Positions 32,281 through 39,789 of a stretch of DNA of 64,000 bases are shown piece by piece. Source of the DNA: Deltaproteobacteria bacterium UBA6106 (lineage in GTDB: Bacteria > Desulfobacterota > Syntrophorhabdia > Syntrophorhabdales > Syntrophorhabdaceae); assembly GCA_002428485.1 (NCBI GenBank), contig DIWM01000053.1, positions 96,976 to 160,975 of the forward strand, given 5' to 3'. The position numbers and the translations under genes were made by a program. The number at the start of each line of letters is the position of its first letter. Positions within the stretch are counted from its first letter, which is position 1. The notes beneath the pieces are model-generated. The model searched no databases and was not told the DNA's origin. It worked only from the letters and a program-made list of their open reading frames with translations.

Positions 32281-34386
32281 CTACACCAGTGCGAAATGGA
32301 GCCGCTTGCGTTCCACATCGGCAAGGACGACACTTACCTTCACCCTGTCGCCGATACGGAATATCTTTTTCGTCCTCCTCCCTATGAGCCTGAACTTTTC
32401 TTCCTGGAAGATGAAATAATCGCTCTGGAGGTCTGACAGCAGGACGACGCCCTCAACAAAGATATCCAGGAGCTCCACAAAAAATCCAAAGGAAGTGATG
32501 TGGGAGATGATCCCTTCGTAGGCCTCGCCCAGTTTGTCCTTCATGAAGAGAATCCTGATCCTGTCTTCAAGCTCCCTCTCGGCGTCCATCGCCACTCGCT
32601 CCCTGCCTGAGAGGTGAATGGCCATCTCGCCGAGCCGCTCTTCGCTGTAAGGGCTGTGCCCGTTGAAGGTGCTTTTCAGGATTCTGTGGCATACAAGGTC
32701 CGGATATCTCCTGATCGGGGATGTAAAGTGAAGATAGCAATCCGAGGCAAGGCCGTAGTGCCCTTTATTCACCGGCGAATATTGCGCCTGTTTCATGGAA
32801 CGCAGAAGCACCCTGTTGATAAAAAATTCATAATCCGTCCCGTGAACATTTTCGAGTATCTGCGCCAGAAAAGTCCTCCGGTCTTTGCACTGCCTGTTGA
32901 CGGGGAGCGTATAAAGGAGTTTTTCGAAGTCCCGCAACTTCTCTTTGTCGGGAGGTTCATGGACCCTGTATATGGCGGGAAGGTTTTTCTGAAAGAGATG
33001 GCGTGCCACTGCCTCGTTCGCGGCGATCATGAACTCCTCGATGATCTGGTGCGAGAAAAGCCTCTGCGACCGGAGGATATTTTTGATGCCGCCTTCGATA
33101 TCGAGTACCACCTCCGGCTCCGGCAGATCGAAATCAAGGGTGCCTCGCCTCGCCCTCCTTTCCTTGAGGGCAAGGGCAAGTTCCCTCATGTGCTCCAGGT
33201 CGGGCATAATATCAGCCAGTTGTGAGCGTGTTGTATTGTCGCCGTTGAGCGCCTCTTCGACCTGATTATAGGTGAGCCTCCTCATGCTCCTGATGATCGA
33301 TTTGTGAAAGGTGCTCCTTGTGATCTCCCCATTCTTTGTAAAGTGCATCGCCGCTGTCACGGTGAGCCTGTCTTCATCGGGGTTCAGGCTGCAAAGGACG
33401 TTGGAGAGCGCCTTGGGGATCATAGGCAGAACCTTGCCGGGAAAATAGACGCTGGTGCCCCTCTCGTATGCCTCCTGGTCGATGCCCGATGATGGAAGAA
33501 CGTAGTGGGAGACATCGGCTATGGAGACATAGAGCGTGTAGCCGTCTTTTGTCTTGCTGATCGAGACGGCGTCATCGAAATCTTTTGCGTATTCGCCGTC
33601 GATCGTGACATGTCTCAGCATCCTCAGGTCGGTTCTGTCCTGTTCGATCTCGTCATCTAATCTCAGGGCCTTTGCATCTGATTCGGTTTTCTGCCTGAAC
33701 CGAAGCGGCAGGCTGTATTTATACTCCACGAACTGTGCTATGGCCGGGATGCTGTCTAAGCCTTTCAATATCCTGACGACGGCGCATTCAGGGTTTTTCC
33801 ATTCTTCGGGAAACTTCGTTATCTTCGCAGCCGCAATGTCGCCATCGCTTATCTTTTTGTTTTTCGGGTACGAGTTGACGATGAAACGATGGGAGATCCT
33901 TTCATCCTCAGGAATAATATAGAACAGGCCCTTCTGTTCCTGTATGAACCCCACGATATTCCGCATATTCCGGCGGGTAACCTTTATGATCTTGCCTTCC
34001 TTGCGCCCCCTCGACGTGTGTTCGATTCGCGCGATGACCCTGTCGCCGTGGAGCGCCTCTTTGATGGACCGTGCCGGGACAAAGACGTCTTTTTCGTTTG
34101 CCTTATCGGGGATGACAAACCCGTTCCCGCTTTTCGTACACCAGAGGGTCCCGGCTATGAGATTCATTTCCCGTGGTATGCCGAATGTTCCGCTCTTCAG
34201 CCGCACCACCGAGCCTTTCTCGGCCAGGTCTCCCAGGAACCGTTTTAGTTCTTTTCTGTGTTTTCTGCCGATGCGGAGGCCGGCGATAAGCTCGTTGAGG
34301 CTCACCGGACGCCCTTCCCGGGCAAGGATCCTGGTGATGGCCTTTTCATCAAAAGGCGGCGAGGTATTGTATTTGTTCTTTTCCAT
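32281..34386 (-). CDS. rnr: Ribonuclease R
   Basis: Processive 3'-5' exoribonuclease that degrades structured RNA. It is 701 residues: an N-terminal winged helix (about 10-65), cold-shock domains (about 70-230), the RNB catalytic domain with the acidic cluster DGEYAKDFDDAVSI, and a C-terminal S1 domain (about 620-700, HITSFGFFVELLDIFVEG). The basic tail of longer homologues is absent. The segment NKGHYGLASDCYLHFTSPIR is a hallmark of the family and lies inside the 110-bp repeat whose second copy ends gap. The gene is intact, so the repeat here is the donor-like copy. Confidence 0.95.
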   Translation of the reverse strand: MEKNKYNTSPPFDEKAITRILAREGRPVSLNELIAGLRIGRKHRKELKRFLGDLAEKGSVVRLKSGTFGIPREMNLIAGTLWCTKSGNGFVIPDKANEKDVFVPARSIKEALHGDRVIARIEHTSRGRKEGKIIKVTRRNMRNIVGFIQEQKGLFYIIPEDERISHRFIVNSYPKNKKISDGDIAAAKITKFPEEWKNPECAVVRILKGLDSIPAIAQFVEYKYSLPLRFRQKTESDAKALRLDDEIEQDRTDLRMLRHVTIDGEYAKDFDDAVSISKTKDGYTLYVSIADVSHYVLPSSGIDQEAYERGTSVYFPGKVLPMIPKALSNVLCSLNPDEDRLTVTAAMHFTKNGEITRSTFHKSIIRSMRRLTYNQVEEALNGDNTTRSQLADIMPDLEHMRELALALKERRARRGTLDFDLPEPEVVLDIEGGIKNILRSQRLFSHQIIEEFMIAANEAVARHLFQKNLPAIYRVHEPPDKEKLRDFEKLLYTLPVNRQCKDRRTFLAQILENVHGTDYEFFINRVLLRSMKQAQYSPVNKGHYGLASDCYLHFTSPIRRYPDLVCHRILKSTFNGHSPYSEERLGEMAIHLSGRERVAMDAERELEDRIRILFMKDKLGEAYEGIISHITSFGFFVELLDIFVEGVVLLSDLQSDYFIFQEEKFRLIGRRTKKIFRIGDRVKVSVVLADVERKRLHFALV
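32696..32805. repeat. Right 110-bp direct repeat inside rnr
   Basis: Matches 12032-12141 at 104 of 110 bases, same orientation, no gaps. The rnr reading frame is intact here. Recombination between the two copies would remove 20.66 kb, including the whole catabolic block and the 3' end of rnr. Confidence 0.9.
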
Positions 34387-34410
34387 GTTTAGAACAGTAT
34401 ATAGTATATC

Positions 34411-34710
34411 GTGAGAAATGTGAAATGTGAAAGGTGAAAAGTGAAAGGTGAAAGGTGAAAAGTGGAAGGTGGAAGGTGAAAGGTGAGAAAATCCGTAATT
34501 CGTGAATCGTAATTCGTAATTGGATAAAACCGGTGGAAGGTGGAAGGAGGGAAACCCGTTGAGTCGCTGTATTGCTTCACTCCTTGCACCTTCTGCTTTT
34601 CAAATTACGTCTCACGAATTACGAATTACGGTTGTTCCCGCCGAACGCTTCACGCCGAACGTTCTCTTGGGAGCCTCGATATACGATATACGAACTACGA
34701 TATACGGTCT
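34411..34710. repeat. Cluster of three 7-base-period repeat families
   Basis: The 332-base gap upstream of rnr is almost wholly repeats. GTGAAAG/GTGGAAG heptads run from 34411 to 34490. ATTCGTA-type heptads at 34492-34520 are answered by their complement at 34599-34632 (ATTACGTC, ACGAATT, ACGAATT), forming a long imperfect hairpin. GATATAC, GATATAC, GAACTAC, GATATAC run from 34679 to 34706. No gene is seen. Confidence 0.85.
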
Positions 34711-34718
34711 TTTATGTG

Positions 34719-35072
34719 CTACTCGTGCTCTTCTGTGGTGAGCGTGATCTCTCCCGTTATTTTGTTCTGAACGGCAAAGACGACACCTCGCAGTGCCAGG
34801 GGCGACAATCCCTCGATCAATGTATCATCGATGTTTAATCCGCAGGCGCCGCCGATGTTCACCACCTGGTTGTGTACTGTGCCGGTTTCGCTGTCCGTGT
34901 AAAGGGATCCCTTCTCGCCGTCAAGAGAGAGGCTGCTGCCGTGGATGTGAGACCTGTAGATAATGGTGAACTCCCTGCCGTTGTCCGTGACGAGGCAGGC
35001 GCAGGCCATATCCGGCAAATCGGGATTTCCGTCAGCCACCTGCGCGTCTATCTTCTTGATCGTAATCACCAT
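34719..35072 (-). CDS. Hypothetical protein
   Basis: I do not recognise this 117-residue protein. It has no signal peptide or membrane helix and no Cys cluster; it is acidic and beta-strand rich in appearance, with segments such as ACACLVTDNGREFTIIYRSH and GGACGLNIDDTLIEGLSPLA. It ends TGEITLTTEEHE. It is transcribed toward rnr, downstream of a DRTGG-domain gene. Base composition fits the core. The start has a GGAACG-type weak site, so the N-terminus is uncertain. Confidence 0.6.
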   Translation of the reverse strand: MVITIKKIDAQVADGNPDLPDMACACLVTDNGREFTIIYRSHIHGSSLSLDGEKGSLYTDSETGTVHNQVVNIGGACGLNIDDTLIEGLSPLALRGVVFAVQNKITGEITLTTEEHE

Positions 35073-35170
35073 ATGCGTTCCTTTTTACCGCATCCTTCGA
35101 GATAGCGCATGTACTCTTTTACCGTTGCAGCCGGTGTAATTTACGCCGCGCGGCCTCTTGAGGGTGAAGT

Positions 35171-35548
35171 CTAAGGATTCGGGAGGGGGGATTCTTCGAC
35201 CTTCCCCATACAGCTATTGACCCCTTTTACGTAAAGCCTGCCGACGGTTTCAAAGAGGATGTATTGTGTTGACAGAAGGGGGATCCGCAGTTCTTCTGCG
35301 CGCCGTATTGTTTCCGGAGCAGGGCGCTTTCCGCGGACCATGATGATGGCTACGACGCCAAGGGTGTGGGCCGTCTCAATAACATTGGGATTCGTCAGGC
35401 CGGTCAGTAACAACATCCCTGCTTTGCCAAAAAACAGGACATCGGCCATCAGATCGGCGCAGCCGGCTTCTTTTATCTCCATGCCCAACTGATCATGGCC
35501 GACGATCACTTCTGCGTTCAGTATCTCTTTCATCTCTTGCAGCGTCAT
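35171..35548 (-). CDS. DRTGG-domain protein
   Basis: Small protein of 125 residues resembling the DRTGG domain, which is often found beside CBS or kinase domains and as a single-domain protein near hydrogenase-type operons in anaerobes. The core reads LMADVLFFGKAGMLLLTGLT followed by IETAHTLGVVAIIMVRGKRP, then LSTQYILFETVGRLY. The domain is thought to bind a nucleotide or another effector; the function here is unknown. GGAACT lies before the ATG. Confidence 0.75.
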   Translation of the reverse strand: MTLQEMKEILNAEVIVGHDQLGMEIKEAGCADLMADVLFFGKAGMLLLTGLTNPNVIETAHTLGVVAIIMVRGKRPAPETIRRAEELRIPLLSTQYILFETVGRLYVKGVNSCMGKVEESPLPNP

Positions 35549-36031
35549 GTTGAGTTCCTTTCGTATATCAAAATATATTATATCAGGAACAGACGTGGAA
35601 TGGAAATCTATTATCCTACGGGGACGTTGGTAACTTTGGTAACTTGCTCGTCATAAGAAAATACGGTAAGGCCAGGATACTATCGCCGAAGGAATTTGAG
35701 AGCCTTTTCGCCGATTAAAGAATGGTATGAGGGACGTAGAGAGAGGGACGTTCTTAAGAAATTAAATAACTTCGGATAGGCAGCGGCTCTTTGATAGCGA
35801 CAGAAATCACGAATCGCGCAAAACTCCTTCCTTCTCATCAGGCATTCGTTAGAAAGATGGAGAAAAGGCTGAGCATGAGGAGAATTTTAGCGGGAAATTT
35901 TATTTACTTATTTAAGAACGCCCACTACGGGGGGCAGGCCGCTTTTCTTCCTCAAAAGAACTCAAAGTACAATTTTGTTGACAAGAATAGCCGGTGGTCA
36001 TAGGATATCGCCACGAGGGGAAATCGTTGTC
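35549..36031. other. Repeat-filled gap before the second catabolic cassette
   Basis: At 35619-35645 stands GGGGACGTTGGTAAC followed by TTTGGTAACTT, a partial relative of the 120-bp repeats at 46135 and 47041. An open frame continues from it and ends ILSPKEFESLFAD at 35718; it has no visible start and may be a gene remnant. The 175-bp repeat follows. No intact gene is seen. Confidence 0.6.
35742..35916. repeat. Left 175-bp direct repeat of cassette
   Basis: Matches 42340-42514 at 171 of 175 bases, ungapped and in the same orientation; all four differences are transitions. It contains GAGGGACGTTCTTAAG and an open frame of about 40 codons, but two of the four changes alter residues and the frame runs into different tails in the two copies, so coding is doubtful. 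Confidence 0.9.
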
Positions 36032-36616
36032 ATGGACGAAAAAAGGATAGTAGAAAATATAAAGAAAGTACGAATAAATCGTCAGATGTCATTAGGGCAG
36101 TTGGCTGAGCGAAGCGGACTGACAAAAGGTTATCTGTCAAAAATAGAAAACTCACAGAAAGCGCCTCCCTTTTCAACACTGGTAAAAGTGGCCAGAGCTC
36201 TTGATGTTGATATAGCCTTTCTCATATCCGAAGATGAGGATTCGAAAATCCCTGGGGACATAAGAATGTGCGTCGTGCGGGCGAACGAAGGGAGAGGGAT
36301 TCATCCAAAGCGAAATATACGCGACTATTATTATGAATCACTGGCCTATAAAAAACTTGGCAAGATCATGGAGCCGTTTATTGTCATGCCATCATTTGAC
36401 AAAAAACCACATCCTTTTACGCATGACGGTGAGGAATTCATGCACATTTTAGAAGGACCCTTTGAACTGATATACGGTAATGAGACGTATATACTCGAAA
36501 AGGGTGACAGCATTTATTTTGACTCATCAGTTCCGCACTGCGGCAGAAGCATAGGAAAGGAAAGGGCAAAGATCCTGGTAGTTCTGTATTCCAATAAACG
36601 TTCCTCGCTCCCATAG
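36032..36616 (+). CDS. XRE-family regulator with cupin sensor domain
   Basis: Transcription factor of 194 residues. The helix-turn-helix (about residues 8-62) reads MSLGQLAERSGLTKGYLSKI; the cupin (about 110-190) has PHPFTHDGEEFMHILEGPFE and GDSIYFDSSVPHCGRS. Such proteins bind a small ligand in the cupin and often repress neighbouring catabolic or transport genes. A TTG at 35975 is in frame; GAGGGGAAA before the ATG at 36032 sets the start. It lies 238 bases before dctP, with a palindromic candidate operator in that promoter. Confidence 0.9.
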   Translation: MDEKRIVENIKKVRINRQMSLGQLAERSGLTKGYLSKIENSQKAPPFSTLVKVARALDVDIAFLISEDEDSKIPGDIRMCVVRANEGRGIHPKRNIRDYYYESLAYKKLGKIMEPFIVMPSFDKKPHPFTHDGEEFMHILEGPFELIYGNETYILEKGDSIYFDSSVPHCGRSIGKERAKILVVLYSNKRSSLP

Positions 36617-36716
36617 GTTTTCGCCTTCCAACTTCATTCCGGTTCCGGCTTTCTCCTAAGAAATACAGCTCGGGGAGGTCAGTGCGTTACTCCCTTGCAG
36701 AGTTTGGAGATTTGAC

Positions 36717-36761
36717 TTGACAAAATGTTTCCAAAAAGAATACAGTTTCCTAAATGGAAAC
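36717..36761 (+). promoter_or_regulatory. Promoter with palindromic operator before dctPQM
   Basis: TTGACA (36717-36722), an 18-base spacer and TACAGT (36741-36746) form a promoter. GTTTCC-TAAAT-GGAAAC (36745-36761) is a perfect palindrome overlapping the -10 box and start region, and a further GTTTCC half-site (36727-36732) lies between the boxes, 18 bases upstream. The arrangement suits repression by the adjacent XRE-cupin protein (inference). Confidence 0.6.
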
Positions 36762-36854
36762 GGGATATATTGAGAGTTGATTTCGAGATAACAAAAAAAG
36801 CTTGCAATGAAGGCAGGTAGTAAAGCAACAAAATAATAATTTGGGAGGTTCAAA

Positions 36855-37952
36855 ATGAAACACAGGTCCATTAATTTATGCAGTATGGTTACTGGCGTTG
36901 TTTTAATATTTTTATTTCTCATATTTGGACTTACCATAACCCCCTCTACCTCTTTCGCTGCCTCTGAAAAACCGATAACGCTTAAGCTATCCAGCTTCCT
37001 GCCGGAAACAGGCACGGAAGGAATGTTGGGGAAATGGTGGGGCACAGAACTGGAAAAACGCACCAACGGCAGGGTTAAAGTCCAGTATTTCTTTGCAGAG
37101 GCATTGGTGAAAACCATGGACAGCCTTCCTGCGGTCTCAAGCGGCATAGCGGACGTACAGTTTTTTGCTCCCGGATATTTTCCTACACAAATGGCGCTAA
37201 GCGGTGTCTCTGACCTCCTCTTCCAGACACAGTCCAACTGGGTCTCAGCTAAAGCTTACAACGAGATGGCCGAGACATTTCCGCCTTTTCAAAAAATGAT
37301 GAAAGACAATAACATCAAATTAATGAGTATCTGGCCTGCCAGTGAAGTAGTAATGATCTCCAGGAAGCCGATCAAGACACTTGATGACTTGAAGGGGAAG
37401 AAGATCAGGGCTCTGGGTTTAATGAATAAGGCAATGAAGATGCTCGGAGCAACACCCGTGGCAATGCCACTGCCAGAGGTGTATGAAGCCCTTGAGCGTG
37501 GGACGATCGATACAGTTACGGGTCTCCCCTACCATCTAGTTATGGCCTTTAAATTACAGGAGGCAGCAAAAAATCTTATAAATCCTGGTTTAGGCTGTTA
37601 TGCATCGGGAGGCTATTTTATGAACCTGAATACATGGAATAAGCTTCCTGATAATATCAAGAAGGTTGTTAATCAACTGAACCAGGAATTCCCGGACGTA
37701 GCTATAAAAATGCAGGCTGAGTTACATAAAAAAACAACCGATACCTTGCTGAAAGCAAAGTGTAACATCTATTCATTGCCGGCTAATGAGATTGCAAAGT
37801 GGAAGGCTGTTCTTATACCGGCAATTTATGATGATTGGATGAAGGATATGGCTTCAAAGGGTTTACCCGGAAAGGAAACTCTTGCGAAATACCAGGAGCT
37901 TGTTAAAAAATATACACCTCAGGATAAATATGCGAGCCCTTTTGTCAAATAG
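36855..37952 (+). CDS. dctP: TRAP transporter substrate-binding protein (DctP family)
   Basis: Periplasmic organic-acid receptor of 365 residues with a signal peptide (about residues 1-37, ending TSFAAS). Landmarks are VKVQYFFAEALVKTMDSLPA, KGKKIRALGLMNKAMKMLGA (conserved Arg) and EVYEALERGTIDTVTGLPYH. GGGAGG precedes the ATG. It is only distantly similar to the first DctP at 18111, so a different cargo is likely. It is followed by dctQ, dctM and a molybdopterin enzyme that may act on the imported acid. Confidence 0.93.
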   Translation: MKHRSINLCSMVTGVVLIFLFLIFGLTITPSTSFAASEKPITLKLSSFLPETGTEGMLGKWWGTELEKRTNGRVKVQYFFAEALVKTMDSLPAVSSGIADVQFFAPGYFPTQMALSGVSDLLFQTQSNWVSAKAYNEMAETFPPFQKMMKDNNIKLMSIWPASEVVMISRKPIKTLDDLKGKKIRALGLMNKAMKMLGATPVAMPLPEVYEALERGTIDTVTGLPYHLVMAFKLQEAAKNLINPGLGCYASGGYFMNLNTWNKLPDNIKKVVNQLNQEFPDVAIKMQAELHKKTTDTLLKAKCNIYSLPANEIAKWKAVLIPAIYDDWMKDMASKGLPGKETLAKYQELVKKYTPQDKYASPFVK

Positions 37953-37973
37953 CAATTAGCCTGTGGGGCATCC

Positions 37974-38459
37974 TTGAGAAAGTTTATTTATTGCTTAGGC
38001 ATGTTCAGCGGAATGGTGTTGCTTGGGATACTCGCTCTTATGAGTGCAGAGGTGTTTTTCCGTTACCTGTTTAACAAGCCTATCCTGGGTACCGTGGAAA
38101 TCAGTTCCTACTTGCTCGTTATTTTTTGTTTTACAGGTATGGCCTTTGTCCAGTCCCAACGGGGGCACATTAACATTGAACTGGTGACACAGAAACTCCC
38201 GACCGGTTTTCAACGCACCCTGAGGATTATAATGCTCATACTCTCGTTGGTTATCTTTGCTGTCATTACCTGGCAAATGACAATAGCCTTCTGGAAATCC
38301 TGGGAGATGCAAGAGGTGAGGTGGGGTGCGTTGCCTGTACCTGTGTGGCCGGTTAAGTTTATGATTGCTTTTGGCTCGTTTACGCTGTGCCTTCAGTTTC
38401 TTTTAGATATTTTTGACGAAATCAGAAATAAAATGTTGCCGCATGGAAGGAGGTCCTGA
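37974..38459 (+). CDS. dctQ: TRAP transporter small membrane subunit (DctQ)
   Basis: Four-helix membrane subunit of 161 residues. The first helix begins FIYCLGMFSGMVLLGILAL; FRYLFNKPILGTVEISSYLL is the family motif. The start is TTG 37974 after a GTGGGG-like site. Its stop TGA shares one base with the dctM ATG, so the two are translated in tandem. Confidence 0.9.
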   Translation: MRKFIYCLGMFSGMVLLGILALMSAEVFFRYLFNKPILGTVEISSYLLVIFCFTGMAFVQSQRGHINIELVTQKLPTGFQRTLRIIMLILSLVIFAVITWQMTIAFWKSWEMQEVRWGALPVPVWPVKFMIAFGSFTLCLQFLLDIFDEIRNKMLPHGRRS

Positions 38460-39769
38460 TGGATCCTCTTTACATTGCTGTCATCGGGATGATTGCACTG
38501 CTCATTTTGCTGTCAGCGGGGATCCCTATCGCCTTTGGTATGGCCCTTGTGGGTATAGTGGGCTTGCTGATAACCACAGGTCCAGATATAACCTGGGCAT
38601 CCCTGCAACTCCTTCCCCTCAGTTCTATCGCCTCCTATTCTCTTGTGCTCATCCCCCTTTTCGTGCTTATGGGGAATCTGGCGGGAGTAGCCGGAATTAC
38701 GAAAGACCTTTACGATACCGGCTATAAATGGTTCGGCCGGTTGCCGGGTGGACTCGCCATCTCAACCGTATTTGCCTGCGCAGGTTTTGCAGCCTGCACA
38801 GGTTCCAGTGTAGGAATGGTGGCGGCTATGTCGAAAATTGCCCTCCCGGAGATGGACCGTTATGGGTATAGGAGAGATTTAAGTCTTGGTTCAATAGCCG
38901 GCGCAGGGACCTTGGGCATACTCATACCCCCCAGCATCATCGCTGTCATATATGCCATTATAACTGAAGTTTCGGTGGGCAAGGTGCTTATAGCCGGCTT
39001 TGTTCCAGGCATATTGAATGCCTTTGGATTTGTTATCATGATATTGCTGAGGACATCAATAAACCCGAGTCTTGGACCAAGGGCCCGTGGGATAACCTGG
39101 AAAGATTCCCTTATCTCCCTAAAAGGAATCTGGGGAATAATTATCCTTTTTGGTACCTTTATGGGAGTGATCTATACGGGCATTACCACGCCAACCGAAG
39201 CAGGCGCCATAGGTTGTCTTTGCGCAATGATCCTTGCCCTTGTGACAGGCAACTTTAATTTCCCCAATATCAAGTCTGCCCTTTTCGATACTATAAAAAC
39301 AGGAACAATGATCTTAACTATAGCCATCGGTGCACAGATTTTCACCCTTTTCCTCACAAGGGCAGGGTTCGCAGACCGCTTTGTCGGTTTGGCGTTTAAT
39401 CTGGATGTTTCACCTACGGTCATGGTGATTCTGTTTTTGCTTATGTATATACCATTGGGGATGTTTTTCGAACCGATGAGCATGCTTCTCCTTACCCTGC
39501 CGATCACCTATCCGGTGTTGCAGAAAATGGGTGTTGACGGGGTATGGTATGGGATACTTGTTATTATTATGGTCGAACTCAGCCTGATTACTCCACCGGT
39601 CGGATTGAATGTGTATGTGTTGAAGGCGGCTGTTCCTGAGACCGACCTTATGGGGATCTTTCGAAGTGTTTTTTGGTTCGCCGTAGTCGAATGCCTGCTT
39701 GTTGCATTGTTGATAGCATTTCCCGACCTCGTACTCTTCGTGCCAAGGATGATGGGGAAGGGCGGGTAA
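38459..39769 (+). CDS. dctM: TRAP transporter large membrane subunit (DctM)
   Basis: Main permease subunit of 436 residues with about twelve helices. Family motifs are AACTGSSVGMVAAMSKIALP, GAGTLGILIPPSIIAVIYA, ITTPTEAGAIG and ELSLITPPVGLNVYVLKA. AGGAGG just upstream overlaps the end of dctQ. It is followed after 20 bases by the molybdopterin oxidoreductase gene, implying a shared message. Confidence 0.93.
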   Translation: MDPLYIAVIGMIALLILLSAGIPIAFGMALVGIVGLLITTGPDITWASLQLLPLSSIASYSLVLIPLFVLMGNLAGVAGITKDLYDTGYKWFGRLPGGLAISTVFACAGFAACTGSSVGMVAAMSKIALPEMDRYGYRRDLSLGSIAGAGTLGILIPPSIIAVIYAIITEVSVGKVLIAGFVPGILNAFGFVIMILLRTSINPSLGPRARGITWKDSLISLKGIWGIIILFGTFMGVIYTGITTPTEAGAIGCLCAMILALVTGNFNFPNIKSALFDTIKTGTMILTIAIGAQIFTLFLTRAGFADRFVGLAFNLDVSPTVMVILFLLMYIPLGMFFEPMSMLLLTLPITYPVLQKMGVDGVWYGILVIIMVELSLITPPVGLNVYVLKAAVPETDLMGIFRSVFWFAVVECLLVALLIAFPDLVLFVPRMMGKGG

Positions 39770-39789
39770 GCGCTTTCAAGGAGGTTACA

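Noticed and set aside
35791..36003. Frames within the 175-bp repeats (also 42389-42664) as a conserved small gene
   Set aside because: The frames diverge after the repeat, changes between copies are not silent, and no ribosome binding site is seen.
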